A stretch of DNA of 64,000 bases from Streptomyces sp. ATexAB-D23 (lineage in GTDB: Bacteria; Actinomycetota; Actinomycetes; Streptomycetales; Streptomycetaceae), in NCBI RefSeq assembly GCF_000373645.1, contig NZ_KB892016.1, positions 278 through 64,277 on the forward strand, read 5' to 3'. The notes beneath the pieces were generated by a model. It searched no databases and had not been told where the DNA came from. It was given only the letters and a program-made list of their open reading frames with translations. Shown here piece by piece: positions 9,907-18,018 of the stretch (positions within the stretch are counted from its first letter, which is position 1; every line of letters starts with the position of its first letter). A program made the translations under genes and the position numbers.

Positions 9907-12900
9907 TCGGACTCGCCTCGGGTCGGCCACGGGTTCCGGCCCGGGGCGGGGTTCTCGGGGTTCTGCGGGTCGTACGGGCGCTGCTCGCCGTACTGCCCGG
10001 CCTCGGCGTCGTACCCGTTCGGGTCGTACTGCGCCGGATCGTACGGGGGCGGGTCGTACGGGCCCGCGTACTGGCCGTCCTGGTACTGCGGGTAGCCGGT
10101 GCCCTGGTACCGGCCCTGGTCACCCGTGCCGTACTCGCCCTGCTGCTGCGGATAGCCGTACGGGTCGTAGCCGCCGGCGTCCGGCTGCTGCCCCTCGGCG
10201 TACTGGGCGTCCGGGTACTGGCCGTCCTGGTACTGCGGATAGCCGGAGTCCTGGTACTGACCGCCCTGCCTGCCGTCCCACTCGCCGTACTGCTGCTGCG
10301 GTACGAAGACGTTGTCGTCGTCGTCCTGGGCACCCTCGGGGTCCGGGGCCGGGTCGCCGCCCTCCGGGCCCTGCTGGGCGGGGACGTACGCCGGCTGCTC
10401 GCCGGTCTCCTGGGCCGCGTCCGGCTCCGGTTCCTCGGCTCCGCCCGCGGCCTCGTTCTCGGCCAGGGCGGCAGCCCGCAGCCTGCGGGCGCGCCGGCCC
10501 TCGCCCGCGACCGGTTCGGCTACGACCGCCTCGGCCTCCTCGGGCAGGTCGTCGTCGATCTCCCGGCGGCGGCCCGGCAGGGCCATGACCACGAGGATCA
10601 CGGCGAGCGCGATCTGTGCCCAGATCCACACGGTGTGCGTGAAGGGCTCCTCGTACGTGAGGTCCAGGGTGCCGCCCTCGGCGGGGAGCTCGAAGCCCTG
10701 GGCCCAGCCGTCCACGGTCTTGCGGGTCAGCGCACGGCCGTCGAGCGTGGCCTGCCAGCCGGGGTCGGCGGCGTCGGCGATCCGCAGCACGCGGCCCGCG
10801 GCGCCGCCCGGGATCTTGGTGTGCGCCTCGACGGGCCGGGAGCCCACCGGGAGCGGCTCGGCGTCGTCGCCGGACGGGATGATCATGACCCGGGCGACCT
10901 GGCGGTCCACCCGCCACAGCGCGCTGCCGTCCAGCTGGCTGAGCCGGCTCAGGCCCGGGGTCGCGTCGAGCACCCGGCTCATCTGCTTCGGCGCCCCGTC
11001 GCGTACGAGGACGTAGCGGATCGCGAAGCCGCTGAGCTGGCTGCCCTGGTCGGCGCCCGAGCCGGCGACGAGATTGGCGACGACCTTGTCGAGGTGGCTG
11101 TTGCGGCCCTGCGCCTCGGCCAGTTCCGCGTCGCCCAGCCGGGCGCCCGAACCGCGCACGAGGGTGTAGGCGACGGAGGCGGGCGAGGTGCCGCCGAGCA
11201 CCAGGGTGCGCGGCTGGTCGCGGGTGCCGCTCTCCTCCGCGACGAAGGCGGGCACCTGGACCGGGTCGCGGCGCTCCAGCGGGCCGGACGCGCCGCCGAT
11301 CATCCAGCCGGCGGCGGCCAGGACCGGGGCCAGTCCGGCGGCCAGGGCGATCAGGACCGCGACGGGCTGGCGCCAGCCGAAGCTGAGTTCGGCGACCCGG
11401 ATGCGGGCGCCGTCCGCGCCGATCAGCGCGGCGGCGATGAGCGCGGCACCGTAGACGAGGGTGGCGGGGCCCGCCCAGCCGGAGCCGTTGGCGAGCCCGG
11501 CGAACGCCAGACCGACCAGCGCGGCCACCCAGGCGGTCCGCACGGCGAACTGCCGCTCGCCGCGCAGCAGGGCGGCCAGCGCCGCGAGCACGATGCCGAG
11601 CAGCAGGACGCCGCCCGCGGCCTTCGGCCCGCCGGGGCTGATGCCGAGCAGGTCCAGCGCGGACGCGGAGCCCGTACCGGTCTCCAGGCCCGCTTCCTTC
11701 AGGAACGCGGACGGGCTGCTCAGGAGCGAGAGCGACCAGGGCGCGAGGACGAGCAGCGGGGTGCCGACGGCGGCGAGGAAGCGCAGCCCGTAGGCCGTGA
11801 TGTCGCCGCGCCGCAGCACCAGGACGCCGAGGCCGAGTACCACGGCGAGCGGCCACACGATGGGGGTGAAGGCCATCGCGAGGGTGAGGAGCAGGGTGTA
11901 CGCCCAGGTGGCGCGCCAGCTGCCGCGGCTGTCGCCGGTGGCCCGCATGCCGTGCGCGGAGACGGCCGTGCGGGCGATCAGCGGGAGCAGGACGGCCAGG
12001 ACGGCGGTGCCGAGGCGGCCGGTGGCCAGGGCGCCGGTCGCGGCGGGCAGGAAGGCGTACGCGATGCTGGCCCAGGCGCGCAGCAGCCGGGAGGGCAGCA
12101 GCGGGCGGGAGACGAAGTACGCGGTGAGCCCGGCGAGCGGGACCGAGCAGACGAGCAGCAGGGTGAGCGCGAAGCCGGTGGAGCCGAGGAACAGCGCGGA
12201 CAGGGCCGCGAGCACGGCCAGGTAGGGCGGTGCGGTCGGGGTGCCGCCGGTGCCGATGGTGTGCCAGCCGTCCGCGTATCTGCCCCACAGGTCGGCGACG
12301 TCGCCCGGGGCGGGCAGCAGGGCGCCGCCGGCCAGGGCGCCGCCGCCGATGAGGCCGCGGCAGGCGACGAGGGAGACCAGGAGCAGGACGGCGAAGAGCA
12401 CGGGTCCGGGTTTGCGCCCGACCTTCTTCAGCCGGGCGAACTGGTCGATCTCCAGGTAGTCGGCGTCGTCGCCGCCGGGGCCCGACTCGACTGCGCCGTG
12501 CCGGGAGCCGCCGGTGTCGGCGTCGGAGCCGCCGCCGAAGTTCCCGGCGACCTGTTCGACGGTGGCGCGGACGGTGGCACCGGGCGCGGGGAAGAGGCCA
12601 CGCAGTTCGGCGGCGTCGACCACGCCCTTGCCGCGGGCGCGGCGGGCGCTCAGGATGCGGCCGGGGCGCAGCAGGGTGCTCAGGAGGCCGGTGACCTCGT
12701 CGACGGCCTGGCCGGGGACCTTGCCGACGAGGTAGGCGAGCGTACGCAGCAGGGTGCCGAGGACGAGCCTGAGCAGCACCCAGGGCAGCCGTTTGCCGCG
12801 GGCGTTGACGAGCATCGTGTAGACGGCGCCGGCCTTGTCCACGCGGTGCGGGCTGGCCACCGAGCGGCCGGCGCAGTCGATGGGGCGGCGCTCGCGGGCG

Positions 12901-13727
12901 GATGCCTCGGCGTGCCGCAGGACGGCGTCCGGGGCGACGAGGACGCGGTGGCCCGCCATGTGGGCGCGCCAGCACAGGTCGACGTCGTCGCGCATCAGGG
13001 GGAGCCTGCGGTCGAAGCCGCCGAGTTCCTCCCAGACGTCCCGGCGGATGAGCATGCCGGCGGTGGAGACGGACAGGACGGTGCGGACCTGGTCGTGCTG
13101 GCCCTGGTCCTGCTCGCGGCGGTCCAGGCCCGTCCAGCGGCGTCCGCTGTTGGCGATGGAGACGCCGACTTCGAGGAGCTGGCGGCGGTCGTACCAGCCG
13201 CGCAGCTTGGGGCCGACGATCGCGGCGTGCTGGTCGTTGTCCACGACGCGCAGCATCTCGGCGAGCGCGTCGGGCGCGGGCGCGCAGTCGTCGTGGAGCA
13301 GCCAGAGCCACTGCACCGGCTCGCCGTGCGGCAGCTCGGGCATCTCGTACGCCTCGTCGTGCCAGGTCCGGGTGACCGGGTCCCAGCCGCTGGGCCGCTT
13401 CAGGTAGGGGAGGTCGTCCGGGGTCAGGACGCCGGCCGTGCGGCTCGCCTCGTCGACGGCGGTGCCGAAGCTCGTACGCCGCGCGAGGTGCAGGACCCGG
13501 TCGGCGCCGAGCGCCTCGGTGACCAGGTGCGCGGAGTCGTCGGCGCTGCCGGTGTCGGCGGCGACGACGTTCTGTACGGGGCGTTCCTGCCCGAGCAGTC
13601 CGGCGAGCGCGTCGGGCAGCCAGCGTGCGCCGTCGTGGGAGACGAGCACGGCGGTGACGACATGCCGGGGGAACTCTGGGGCGGCGGCGGCCGCGTACGG
13701 CGCCGTTGATTGGCTGTGCACGGACAT
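9903..13727 (-). CDS. large family-2 glycosyltransferase with polytopic membrane region
   Basis: 1274-residue protein. Residues about 20-290 form a GT2 domain: VTAVLVSHDGARWLPDAL, VVAADTGSADDS, the metal-binding WLLHDDCAPAPDALAEML, and RDDVDLCWRAHMAGHRV. From about residue 440 to 860 come roughly a dozen hydrophobic segments, then an extracytoplasmic region, another membrane helix (FTHTVWIWAQIALAVILVVMAL) and a 170-residue cytosolic tail rich in Tyr, Gln, Pro and Gly with repeated YPQYQDGQY units. It likely transfers sugars from a lipid or nucleotide donor to an envelope glycan; the substrate is unknown. ATG 13727 was chosen because similarity begins there. It overlaps the DUF5719 start by four bases. 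Confidence 0.9.
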   Translation of the reverse strand: MSVHSQSTAPYAAAAAPEFPRHVVTAVLVSHDGARWLPDALAGLLGQERPVQNVVAADTGSADDSAHLVTEALGADRVLHLARRTSFGTAVDEASRTAGVLTPDDLPYLKRPSGWDPVTRTWHDEAYEMPELPHGEPVQWLWLLHDDCAPAPDALAEMLRVVDNDQHAAIVGPKLRGWYDRRQLLEVGVSIANSGRRWTGLDRREQDQGQHDQVRTVLSVSTAGMLIRRDVWEELGGFDRRLPLMRDDVDLCWRAHMAGHRVLVAPDAVLRHAEASARERRPIDCAGRSVASPHRVDKAGAVYTMLVNARGKRLPWVLLRLVLGTLLRTLAYLVGKVPGQAVDEVTGLLSTLLRPGRILSARRARGKGVVDAAELRGLFPAPGATVRATVEQVAGNFGGGSDADTGGSRHGAVESGPGGDDADYLEIDQFARLKKVGRKPGPVLFAVLLLVSLVACRGLIGGGALAGGALLPAPGDVADLWGRYADGWHTIGTGGTPTAPPYLAVLAALSALFLGSTGFALTLLLVCSVPLAGLTAYFVSRPLLPSRLLRAWASIAYAFLPAATGALATGRLGTAVLAVLLPLIARTAVSAHGMRATGDSRGSWRATWAYTLLLTLAMAFTPIVWPLAVVLGLGVLVLRRGDITAYGLRFLAAVGTPLLVLAPWSLSLLSSPSAFLKEAGLETGTGSASALDLLGISPGGPKAAGGVLLLGIVLAALAALLRGERQFAVRTAWVAALVGLAFAGLANGSGWAGPATLVYGAALIAAALIGADGARIRVAELSFGWRQPVAVLIALAAGLAPVLAAAGWMIGGASGPLERRDPVQVPAFVAEESGTRDQPRTLVLGGTSPASVAYTLVRGSGARLGDAELAEAQGRNSHLDKVVANLVAGSGADQGSQLSGFAIRYVLVRDGAPKQMSRVLDATPGLSRLSQLDGSALWRVDRQVARVMIIPSGDDAEPLPVGSRPVEAHTKIPGGAAGRVLRIADAADPGWQATLDGRALTRKTVDGWAQGFELPAEGGTLDLTYEEPFTHTVWIWAQIALAVILVVMALPGRRREIDDDLPEEAEAVVAEPVAGEGRRARRLRAAALAENEAAGGAEEPEPDAAQETGEQPAYVPAQQGPEGGDPAPDPEGAQDDDDNVFVPQQQYGEWDGRQGGQYQDSGYPQYQDGQYPDAQYAEGQQPDAGGYDPYGYPQQQGEYGTGDQGRYQGTGYPQYQDGQYAGPYDPPPYDPAQYDPNGYDAEAGQYGEQRPYDPQNPENPAPGRNPWPTRGESE

Positions 13728-13931
13728 CGAGGTACGGGCCCTCCGGCCGGGTCCGGGGGACGTCCCCCCGGGGGCTGCATCGGTGTACACGCGCGCCCTG
13801 TCGGGTCGTTGGCGCGTCTCGGACGGGGCCCCACACTAACGGTACGGATAGGCGGGGTGGCGCGGAGCGGCCGGCGGAGGGTGCGACGGGGCTCCCGGCC
13901 GGGGGCGGAAGCACGGAAGCCGGGCACGGAA

Positions 13932-13972
13932 ACGGCCCGCCGCCTGCGGGGGGGGTGCAGGGGGCGGGCCGT
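13932..13972 (-). terminator. hairpin terminator downstream of whiB
   Basis: Inverted repeat ACGGCCCGCC ... GGCGGGCCGT with a G-rich loop, starting 11 bases past the whiB stop. Confidence 0.75.
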
Positions 13973-13982
13973 CGCGGGTGGG

Positions 13983-14246
13983 TCAGATCGCGGCCTTCTT
14001 CAGGCGGCGGCGTTCACGCTCGGAGAGGCCGCCCCAGATGCCGAAGCGCTCGTCGTTGGAAAGGGCGTATTCCAGGCACTCGGAACGGACTTCACAGGCG
14101 AGGCAGACCTTCTTGGCCTCGCGGGTCGATCCACCCTTCTCGGGGAAGAAGGACTCGGGGTCGGTCTGGGCGCACAGCGCGCGCTCCTGCCAGCCGAGTT
14201 CCTCGTCCGCGTCCTCGACCAGCAGTTGCTGGAACAGCTCGGTCAT
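13983..14246 (-). CDS. whiB: sporulation regulator WhiB
   Basis: 87-residue Wbl protein binding a [4Fe-4S] cluster through C25, C48, C51 and C57, with the GIWGG turn at 69-73 and a basic tail (SERERRRLKKAAI). Length and sequence match the founding WhiB of Streptomyces, which works with WhiA to start sporulation septation, rather than WblA, WblC or WblE. ATG 14246. A good sigma-70-type promoter lies about 70 bases upstream (14319-14347) and a strong hairpin follows the stop, so it is monocistronic. Confidence 0.95.
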   Translation of the reverse strand: MTELFQQLLVEDADEELGWQERALCAQTDPESFFPEKGGSTREAKKVCLACEVRSECLEYALSNDERFGIWGGLSERERRRLKKAAI

Positions 14247-14318
14247 GTGCGCCCCTCGTCTGTCTCTTGCGTCCCCGTGATGCGGCCGTTATCCGATCGA
14301 CCGAACGACACGAGTGAA

Positions 14319-14347
14319 ATTACAAGTGTGTAGCTCTGGGGGGTCAA
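14319..14347 (-). promoter_or_regulatory. whiB promoter
   Basis: On the minus strand, TTGACC (14342-14347), a 17-base spacer, then TGTAAT (14319-14324). This gives a transcript start near 14312 and an untranslated leader of about 66 bases. A GACAC, the core of the WhiA site, lies at 14307-14311 on the plus strand, at the predicted start. The rest of the 14247-14663 gap is relatively AT-rich and holds no gene I can support. Confidence 0.6.
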
Positions 14348-14663
14348 GCCCAGATCTGCTATTGGCCCCGCTATTCACTCTGCGGAACCAAGCGTATGCG
14401 TTAAGTGTTCAAATCACCAAAAACCTGACATATGCCATGGGCTCTCTCACGCCCTCGCTCCCCATGGAGACAAACCGCCGGGAGCTCGAACACGTTGCGA
14501 TTCGATCACTGAAGCGACCAAGATCACATTCGGGTCACGGTGCCGTACCCGCGTTTAGCGGCACGACTGCTGCGCCACCTGTCCCCGCACGGTGGCGCAC
14601 AAACCTTTCTCCGCTCCGGGTAACCGGATGAGGTGAAACATTGCCGCCAAATCGGACATCGGG

Positions 14664-14692
14664 TTGACAGTGGGTGGTTCTCCGGTTCTCCT
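14664..14692 (+). promoter_or_regulatory. promoter of the Cys leader peptide
   Basis: Perfect -35 TTGACA at 14664-14669, a 17-base spacer and a weak -10 TCTCCT at 14687-14692. Start of transcription would fall at about 14699-14700, i.e. on the ATG of the leader ORF. Confidence 0.5.
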
Positions 14693-14699
14693 TGATGTC

Positions 14700-14795
14700 A
14701 TGCCAGTGACCTCAGCGACGCACGCCACCCGCACCCGCGGGTTCCGTAGCGCTGTCCAGGCTCGCTGCTGCTGTTCCAGCTGTCTCAGCTGCTGA
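14700..14795 (+). CDS. cysteine-rich leader peptide (putative attenuator)
   Basis: 31-codon ORF whose last nine residues are CCCSSCLSC, five of them cysteine, immediately followed by TGA. It begins MPVTSATHATRTRGF and has no Shine-Dalgarno; the promoter places it at the 5' end of the mRNA, so it is probably leaderless. It ends 168 bases before a cysteine dioxygenase-type gene on the same strand. Cys-rich upstream ORFs that sense cysteinyl-tRNA supply are known in mycobacteria. A regulatory rather than structural role is inferred from position and composition. Confidence 0.72.
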   Translation: MPVTSATHATRTRGFRSAVQARCCCSSCLSC

Positions 14796-14963
14796 CGCCG
14801 CCGACGCTGTCGTAGCCCTCCCGCTCCGGCCTCGGCACCTCACCCGGACCCCCGGCCCCTCCCGCAGCGCCCCTCACGGCTTAGCGACCGCCGGTCCCCG
14901 GTCCTCGCGACACCTCACCGCACCGCACCGCACTCGCTCCCCTGCCGAGGAACCACCGCATCC

Positions 14964-15455
14964 ATGAACAGCGACAGCGACCTCCAGATCGCCGGCGACC
15001 TCCTTGAAGTCCAGCACCTGCTGCGCCCCGCCCGCGAACACCCCGTCACCGTTGCCGAATTCGTCGGCCTCGCCCGCGCCATCGCCGCCGACCGCTCCCA
15101 GTGGGCGCCGCTCGTCCAGTACGACGCCACCACCCGCTGGTACCACCGCCTGCGCCAGGGACCCGGCTACGAGGTCTGGCTGCTCAGCTGGGTCCCCGGC
15201 CAGGGCAGCGGCCTGCACGACCACGGCCCGTCCTCCGGCGTCCTGACCGTCCTGGACGGCGAGCTGACCGAGCGTACGGACCGGGGGAAGCGGACGCTGG
15301 GCGCCTCGGCCCAGCGCGTCTTCGCCCCCGGCTACCTCCACGAGGTCGTCAACGCCTCCCTCGAACCGGCCGTCAGCCTCCACGTCTACTACCCGGGCCT
15401 CACCGACATGCCGATGCACACCGCCCAGTGCGCCCCGGCCACCGCCACGGCCTGA
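14964..15455 (+). CDS. cysteine dioxygenase family protein
   Basis: 163-residue single-domain cupin, probably oxidising cysteine (or a related thiol) to the sulfinate with non-haem Fe(II). Iron ligands are H85 and H87 in GLHDHGPSSGVLTVLDGEL and H126 in APGYLHEVVN; H140 and Y142 of SLHVYYPG fit the CDO Ser-His-Tyr set. ATG 14964 follows GAGGA by ten bases. The 168-base leader after the Cys peptide is C-rich and G-poor, without a clear intrinsic terminator. The substrate (cysteine versus mercaptopropionate) cannot be decided from sequence, but the Cys leader supports cysteine. Confidence 0.88.
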   Translation: MNSDSDLQIAGDLLEVQHLLRPAREHPVTVAEFVGLARAIAADRSQWAPLVQYDATTRWYHRLRQGPGYEVWLLSWVPGQGSGLHDHGPSSGVLTVLDGELTERTDRGKRTLGASAQRVFAPGYLHEVVNASLEPAVSLHVYYPGLTDMPMHTAQCAPATATA

Positions 15456-15478
15456 CAGCCCGCCACCACCCCGACAAC

Positions 15479-15599
15479 GATCAGGCTTCGCCCGACAGTC
15501 CCACCCGCCGCCCGCCACCACCCCCACAATGATCAGGCTTCGCCCGACAGTCCCACCCGCCGCCCGCCACCACCCCCACAATGATCAGGCTTCGCCTGA
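15479..15599. repeat. three 52-bp direct repeats with a dyad, upstream of cofD
   Basis: GATCAGGCTTCGCC begins at 15479, 15531 and 15583, exactly 52 bases apart, with near-identical sequence between. Each unit has an inverted repeat, TCAGGC-TTC-GCCTGA, perfect in the third copy (15585-15599) and with one mismatch in the first two. The third dyad ends next to the putative cofD -10 (CAGACT, 15600-15605). Confidence 0.85.
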
Positions 15600-15611
15600 C
15601 AGACTGTTTGC

Positions 15612-16568
15612 ATGCGCATTGTGGTTCTGGCCGGCGGTATCGGTGGTGCTCGTTTCCTGCGTGGCCTCAAGGAGGCCGCGCCCGACGCGGACATCACGGT
15701 CATCGGCAACACCGGTGACGACATCCATCTGTTCGGACTCAAGGTCTGCCCCGACCTCGACACCGTGATGTACACCCTCGGCGGTGGCATCAACGAGGAG
15801 CAGGGCTGGGGCCGTACCGACGAGACCTTCCACGTCAAGGAGGAGTTCGCCGCGTACGGCGTGGGCCCCGAGTGGTTCGGGCTCGGCGACCGCGACATCG
15901 CCACCCATGTCGTCCGTACCCAGATGCTCGGCGCGGGCTATCCGCTCAGCGCCGTCACCGAGGCGCTCTGCGCCCGCTGGAAGCCGGGTGTCCGGCTGCT
16001 GCCCATGTCCGACGACCGCGTCGAGACGCATGTGGCGATCGACGACGGCGGCGAGAGCCGAGCCGTGCACTTCCAGGAGTACTGGGTGAAACTGCGGGCC
16101 TCCGTCCCGGCGCGGGCGATCGTGCCCGTCGGCGCGGAGCAGTCGAAGCCCGCACCGGGCGTCCTGGAGGCCATCGCCGAGGCCGACGTCATCCTCTTCC
16201 CGCCGTCCAACCCGGTCGTGTCCGTCGGGACCATCCTCGCCGTGCCCGGCATCCGCGAGGCCATCGCCGAGGCCGGAGTGCCGGTCGTCGGGCTCTCTCC
16301 CATCGTCGGTGACGCCCCGGTGCGCGGGATGGCGGACAAGGTCCTGGCCGCGGTGGGCGTCGAGTCGACGGCCGCCGCGGTCGCCCAGCACTACGGCTCC
16401 GGGCTCCTCGACGGCTGGCTGGTCGACACCGTGGACGCGGGCACGGTGGACGAGGTCGAGTCGGCGGGCATCCGCTGCCGCTCCGTGCCGCTGATGATGA
16501 CCGACGTCACCGCCACCGCCGAGATGGCCCGGCAGGCGCTGGCCCTCGCCGAGGAGGTACGCGCATGA
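15612..16568 (+). CDS. cofD: 2-phospho-L-lactate transferase (F420 biosynthesis)
   Basis: 318 residues, also called FbiA. It joins the activated lactate-type moiety (in actinobacteria phosphoenolpyruvate-derived) to FO, making F420-0 or its dehydro form. Family landmarks are VVLAGGIGGARFLRGL, IGNTGDDIHLFGLKVCPD, TVMYTLGGGINEEQGWG and FPPSNPVVSVGTIL. The ATG at 15612 has no Shine-Dalgarno, but CAGACT ends six bases upstream, suggesting a leaderless mRNA. It overlaps fbiB by four bases (ATGA). Confidence 0.95.
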   Translation: MRIVVLAGGIGGARFLRGLKEAAPDADITVIGNTGDDIHLFGLKVCPDLDTVMYTLGGGINEEQGWGRTDETFHVKEEFAAYGVGPEWFGLGDRDIATHVVRTQMLGAGYPLSAVTEALCARWKPGVRLLPMSDDRVETHVAIDDGGESRAVHFQEYWVKLRASVPARAIVPVGAEQSKPAPGVLEAIAEADVILFPPSNPVVSVGTILAVPGIREAIAEAGVPVVGLSPIVGDAPVRGMADKVLAAVGVESTAAAVAQHYGSGLLDGWLVDTVDAGTVDEVESAGIRCRSVPLMMTDVTATAEMARQALALAEEVRA

Positions 16569-17872
16569 GCACCACCGCGCCCTCCTACCGTGTGTGGGCC
16601 CTGCCCGGGATGCCCGAAGTACGCGCCGGGGACGACCTCGCCAAGCTGATCGCGGCCACCGAGCCCGGCCTCGCCGACGGTGATGTGCTGCTCGTCACCT
16701 CGAAGATCGTCTCCAAGGCGGAGGGCCGGATCGTCGAGGCCACCGACCGGGAGGCGGCGATCGACGCCGAGACGGTACGGGTGGTGGCGCGGCGCGGTTC
16801 GCTGCGCATCGTGGAGAACCGGCAGGGCCTGGTCATGGCCGCCGCCGGGGTCGACGCGTCGAACACCCCAGCCGGCACGGTCCTGCTGCTGCCCGAGGAC
16901 CCCGACGCGTCCGCCCGCGCGATCCGGGAAGGGCTGCGTGCGACGCTCGGCGTCGAGGTCGGCGTCGTCGTCACCGACACCTTCGGCCGGCCCTGGCGCA
17001 GCGGGCTGACCGATGTCGCGATCGGCGCGGCCGGGGTGCGGGTCCTGGACGACCTGCGGGGCGGCACCGACGCGTACGGCAATCCGCTGAGCGCGACGGT
17101 GGTCGCCACCGCCGACGAGCTGGCCGCCGCGGGTGACCTGGTCAAGGGCAAGGCGGACGGGCTTCCGGTCGCGGTGGTGCGCGGCCTCGGCCACGTCGTG
17201 GACCCGGCGGACGCGCAGGGCGCCCGCGCGATGGTGCGGGTGGCGGCCGACGACATGTTCCGGCTCGGCACCTCCGAGGCGGTACGGGAGGCGATGACCC
17301 GGCGGCGCACGGTGCGCGAGTTCACCGACGACCCGGTGGACCCGGGTGCGGTACGGCGAGCGGTCGCCGCGGCGGTGACCGCGCCGGCCCCCCACCACAC
17401 GACGCCGTGGCGCTTCGTCCTGCTGGAGTCCCCCGAGGCACGGACCCGGCTGCTCGACGCGATGCGGGACGCGTGGATCGCGGATCTGCGGCGCGACGGC
17501 AAGAGCGAGGAGTCGATCGCCAAGCGCGTGCGGCGCGGCGATGTGCTGCGGCGGGCGCCGTATCTGGTGGTGCCGTGCCTGGTGATGGACGGCTCCCACA
17601 CCTACGGGGACGAGCGGCGGGACGGCGCGGAGCGCGAGATGTTCGTCGTGGCGGCGGGTGCGGGTATCCAGAATTTCCTGGTGGCGCTGGCCGGTGAGCG
17701 GCTGGGGTCCGCGTGGGTGTCCTCGACGATGTTCTGCCGGGATGTGGTGCGGGAGGTGCTGGGGCTGCCGGAGGCGTGGGACCCGTTGGGGGCGGTGGCG
17801 GTGGGGCGGCCGGCTACGGACCCCGGGCCGCGGGTGGGGCGCGACGCGGAGGATTTCGTGGTGGTGAGGTAG
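16565..17872 (+). CDS. fbiB: bifunctional coenzyme F420-0:L-glutamate ligase / dehydro-F420 reductase
   Basis: 435 residues. Residues 1-240 form the gamma-glutamyl ligase domain (ADGDVLLVTSKIVSKAEGR, VTDTFGRPWRSGLTDVAIG). Residues 250-435 form a nitroreductase-fold FMN domain (MTRRRTVREFTDDPV, APHHTTPWRFVLLESPE). The fusion is typical of actinobacterial FbiB, which adds the polyglutamate tail and reduces dehydro-F420-0. Its start overlaps the cofD stop, so the pair is translationally coupled. Confidence 0.95.
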   Translation: MSTTAPSYRVWALPGMPEVRAGDDLAKLIAATEPGLADGDVLLVTSKIVSKAEGRIVEATDREAAIDAETVRVVARRGSLRIVENRQGLVMAAAGVDASNTPAGTVLLLPEDPDASARAIREGLRATLGVEVGVVVTDTFGRPWRSGLTDVAIGAAGVRVLDDLRGGTDAYGNPLSATVVATADELAAAGDLVKGKADGLPVAVVRGLGHVVDPADAQGARAMVRVAADDMFRLGTSEAVREAMTRRRTVREFTDDPVDPGAVRRAVAAAVTAPAPHHTTPWRFVLLESPEARTRLLDAMRDAWIADLRRDGKSEESIAKRVRRGDVLRRAPYLVVPCLVMDGSHTYGDERRDGAEREMFVVAAGAGIQNFLVALAGERLGSAWVSSTMFCRDVVREVLGLPEAWDPLGAVAVGRPATDPGPRVGRDAEDFVVVR

Positions 17873-17890
17873 GGCGGCGCGAGGGCTTTT

Positions 17891-17932
17891 GGGGCTCCGC
17901 CCCGGACCCCGGTCCTCAATCGCCGGACGGGC
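17891..17932. repeat. REP-like GC-rich intergenic unit
   Basis: Fourth copy of the element described at 5199-5397: GGGGCTCCGCCCC, then CCTCAATCGCCGGACGGGC. Degenerate CGGACGGGC and CCCGGACCGGCCTCGG pieces continue to about 18017, between convergent genes. Confidence 0.65.
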
Positions 17933-18018
17933 ATGAATGTGCCCGGACCGGCCTCGGCCGCCGGACCGGCTTGAATGCACCGCCGGACGGGCTTGGTTCT
18001 GCCCGGACCGGCCTCGGC

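Noticed and set aside
7205..10333. A single 1042-residue protein
   Set aside because: An open frame runs antisense through several genes, as is common in high-GC DNA; only its last 125 residues show family similarity.
14281..14340. BldD operator upstream of whiB
   Set aside because: No clear inverted GTNAC arms; only partial matches to the half-site.
14796..14963. Intrinsic terminator after the Cys leader
   Set aside because: Only weak GC hairpins without a T-run; Rho-type or translational control is more likely if attenuation occurs.
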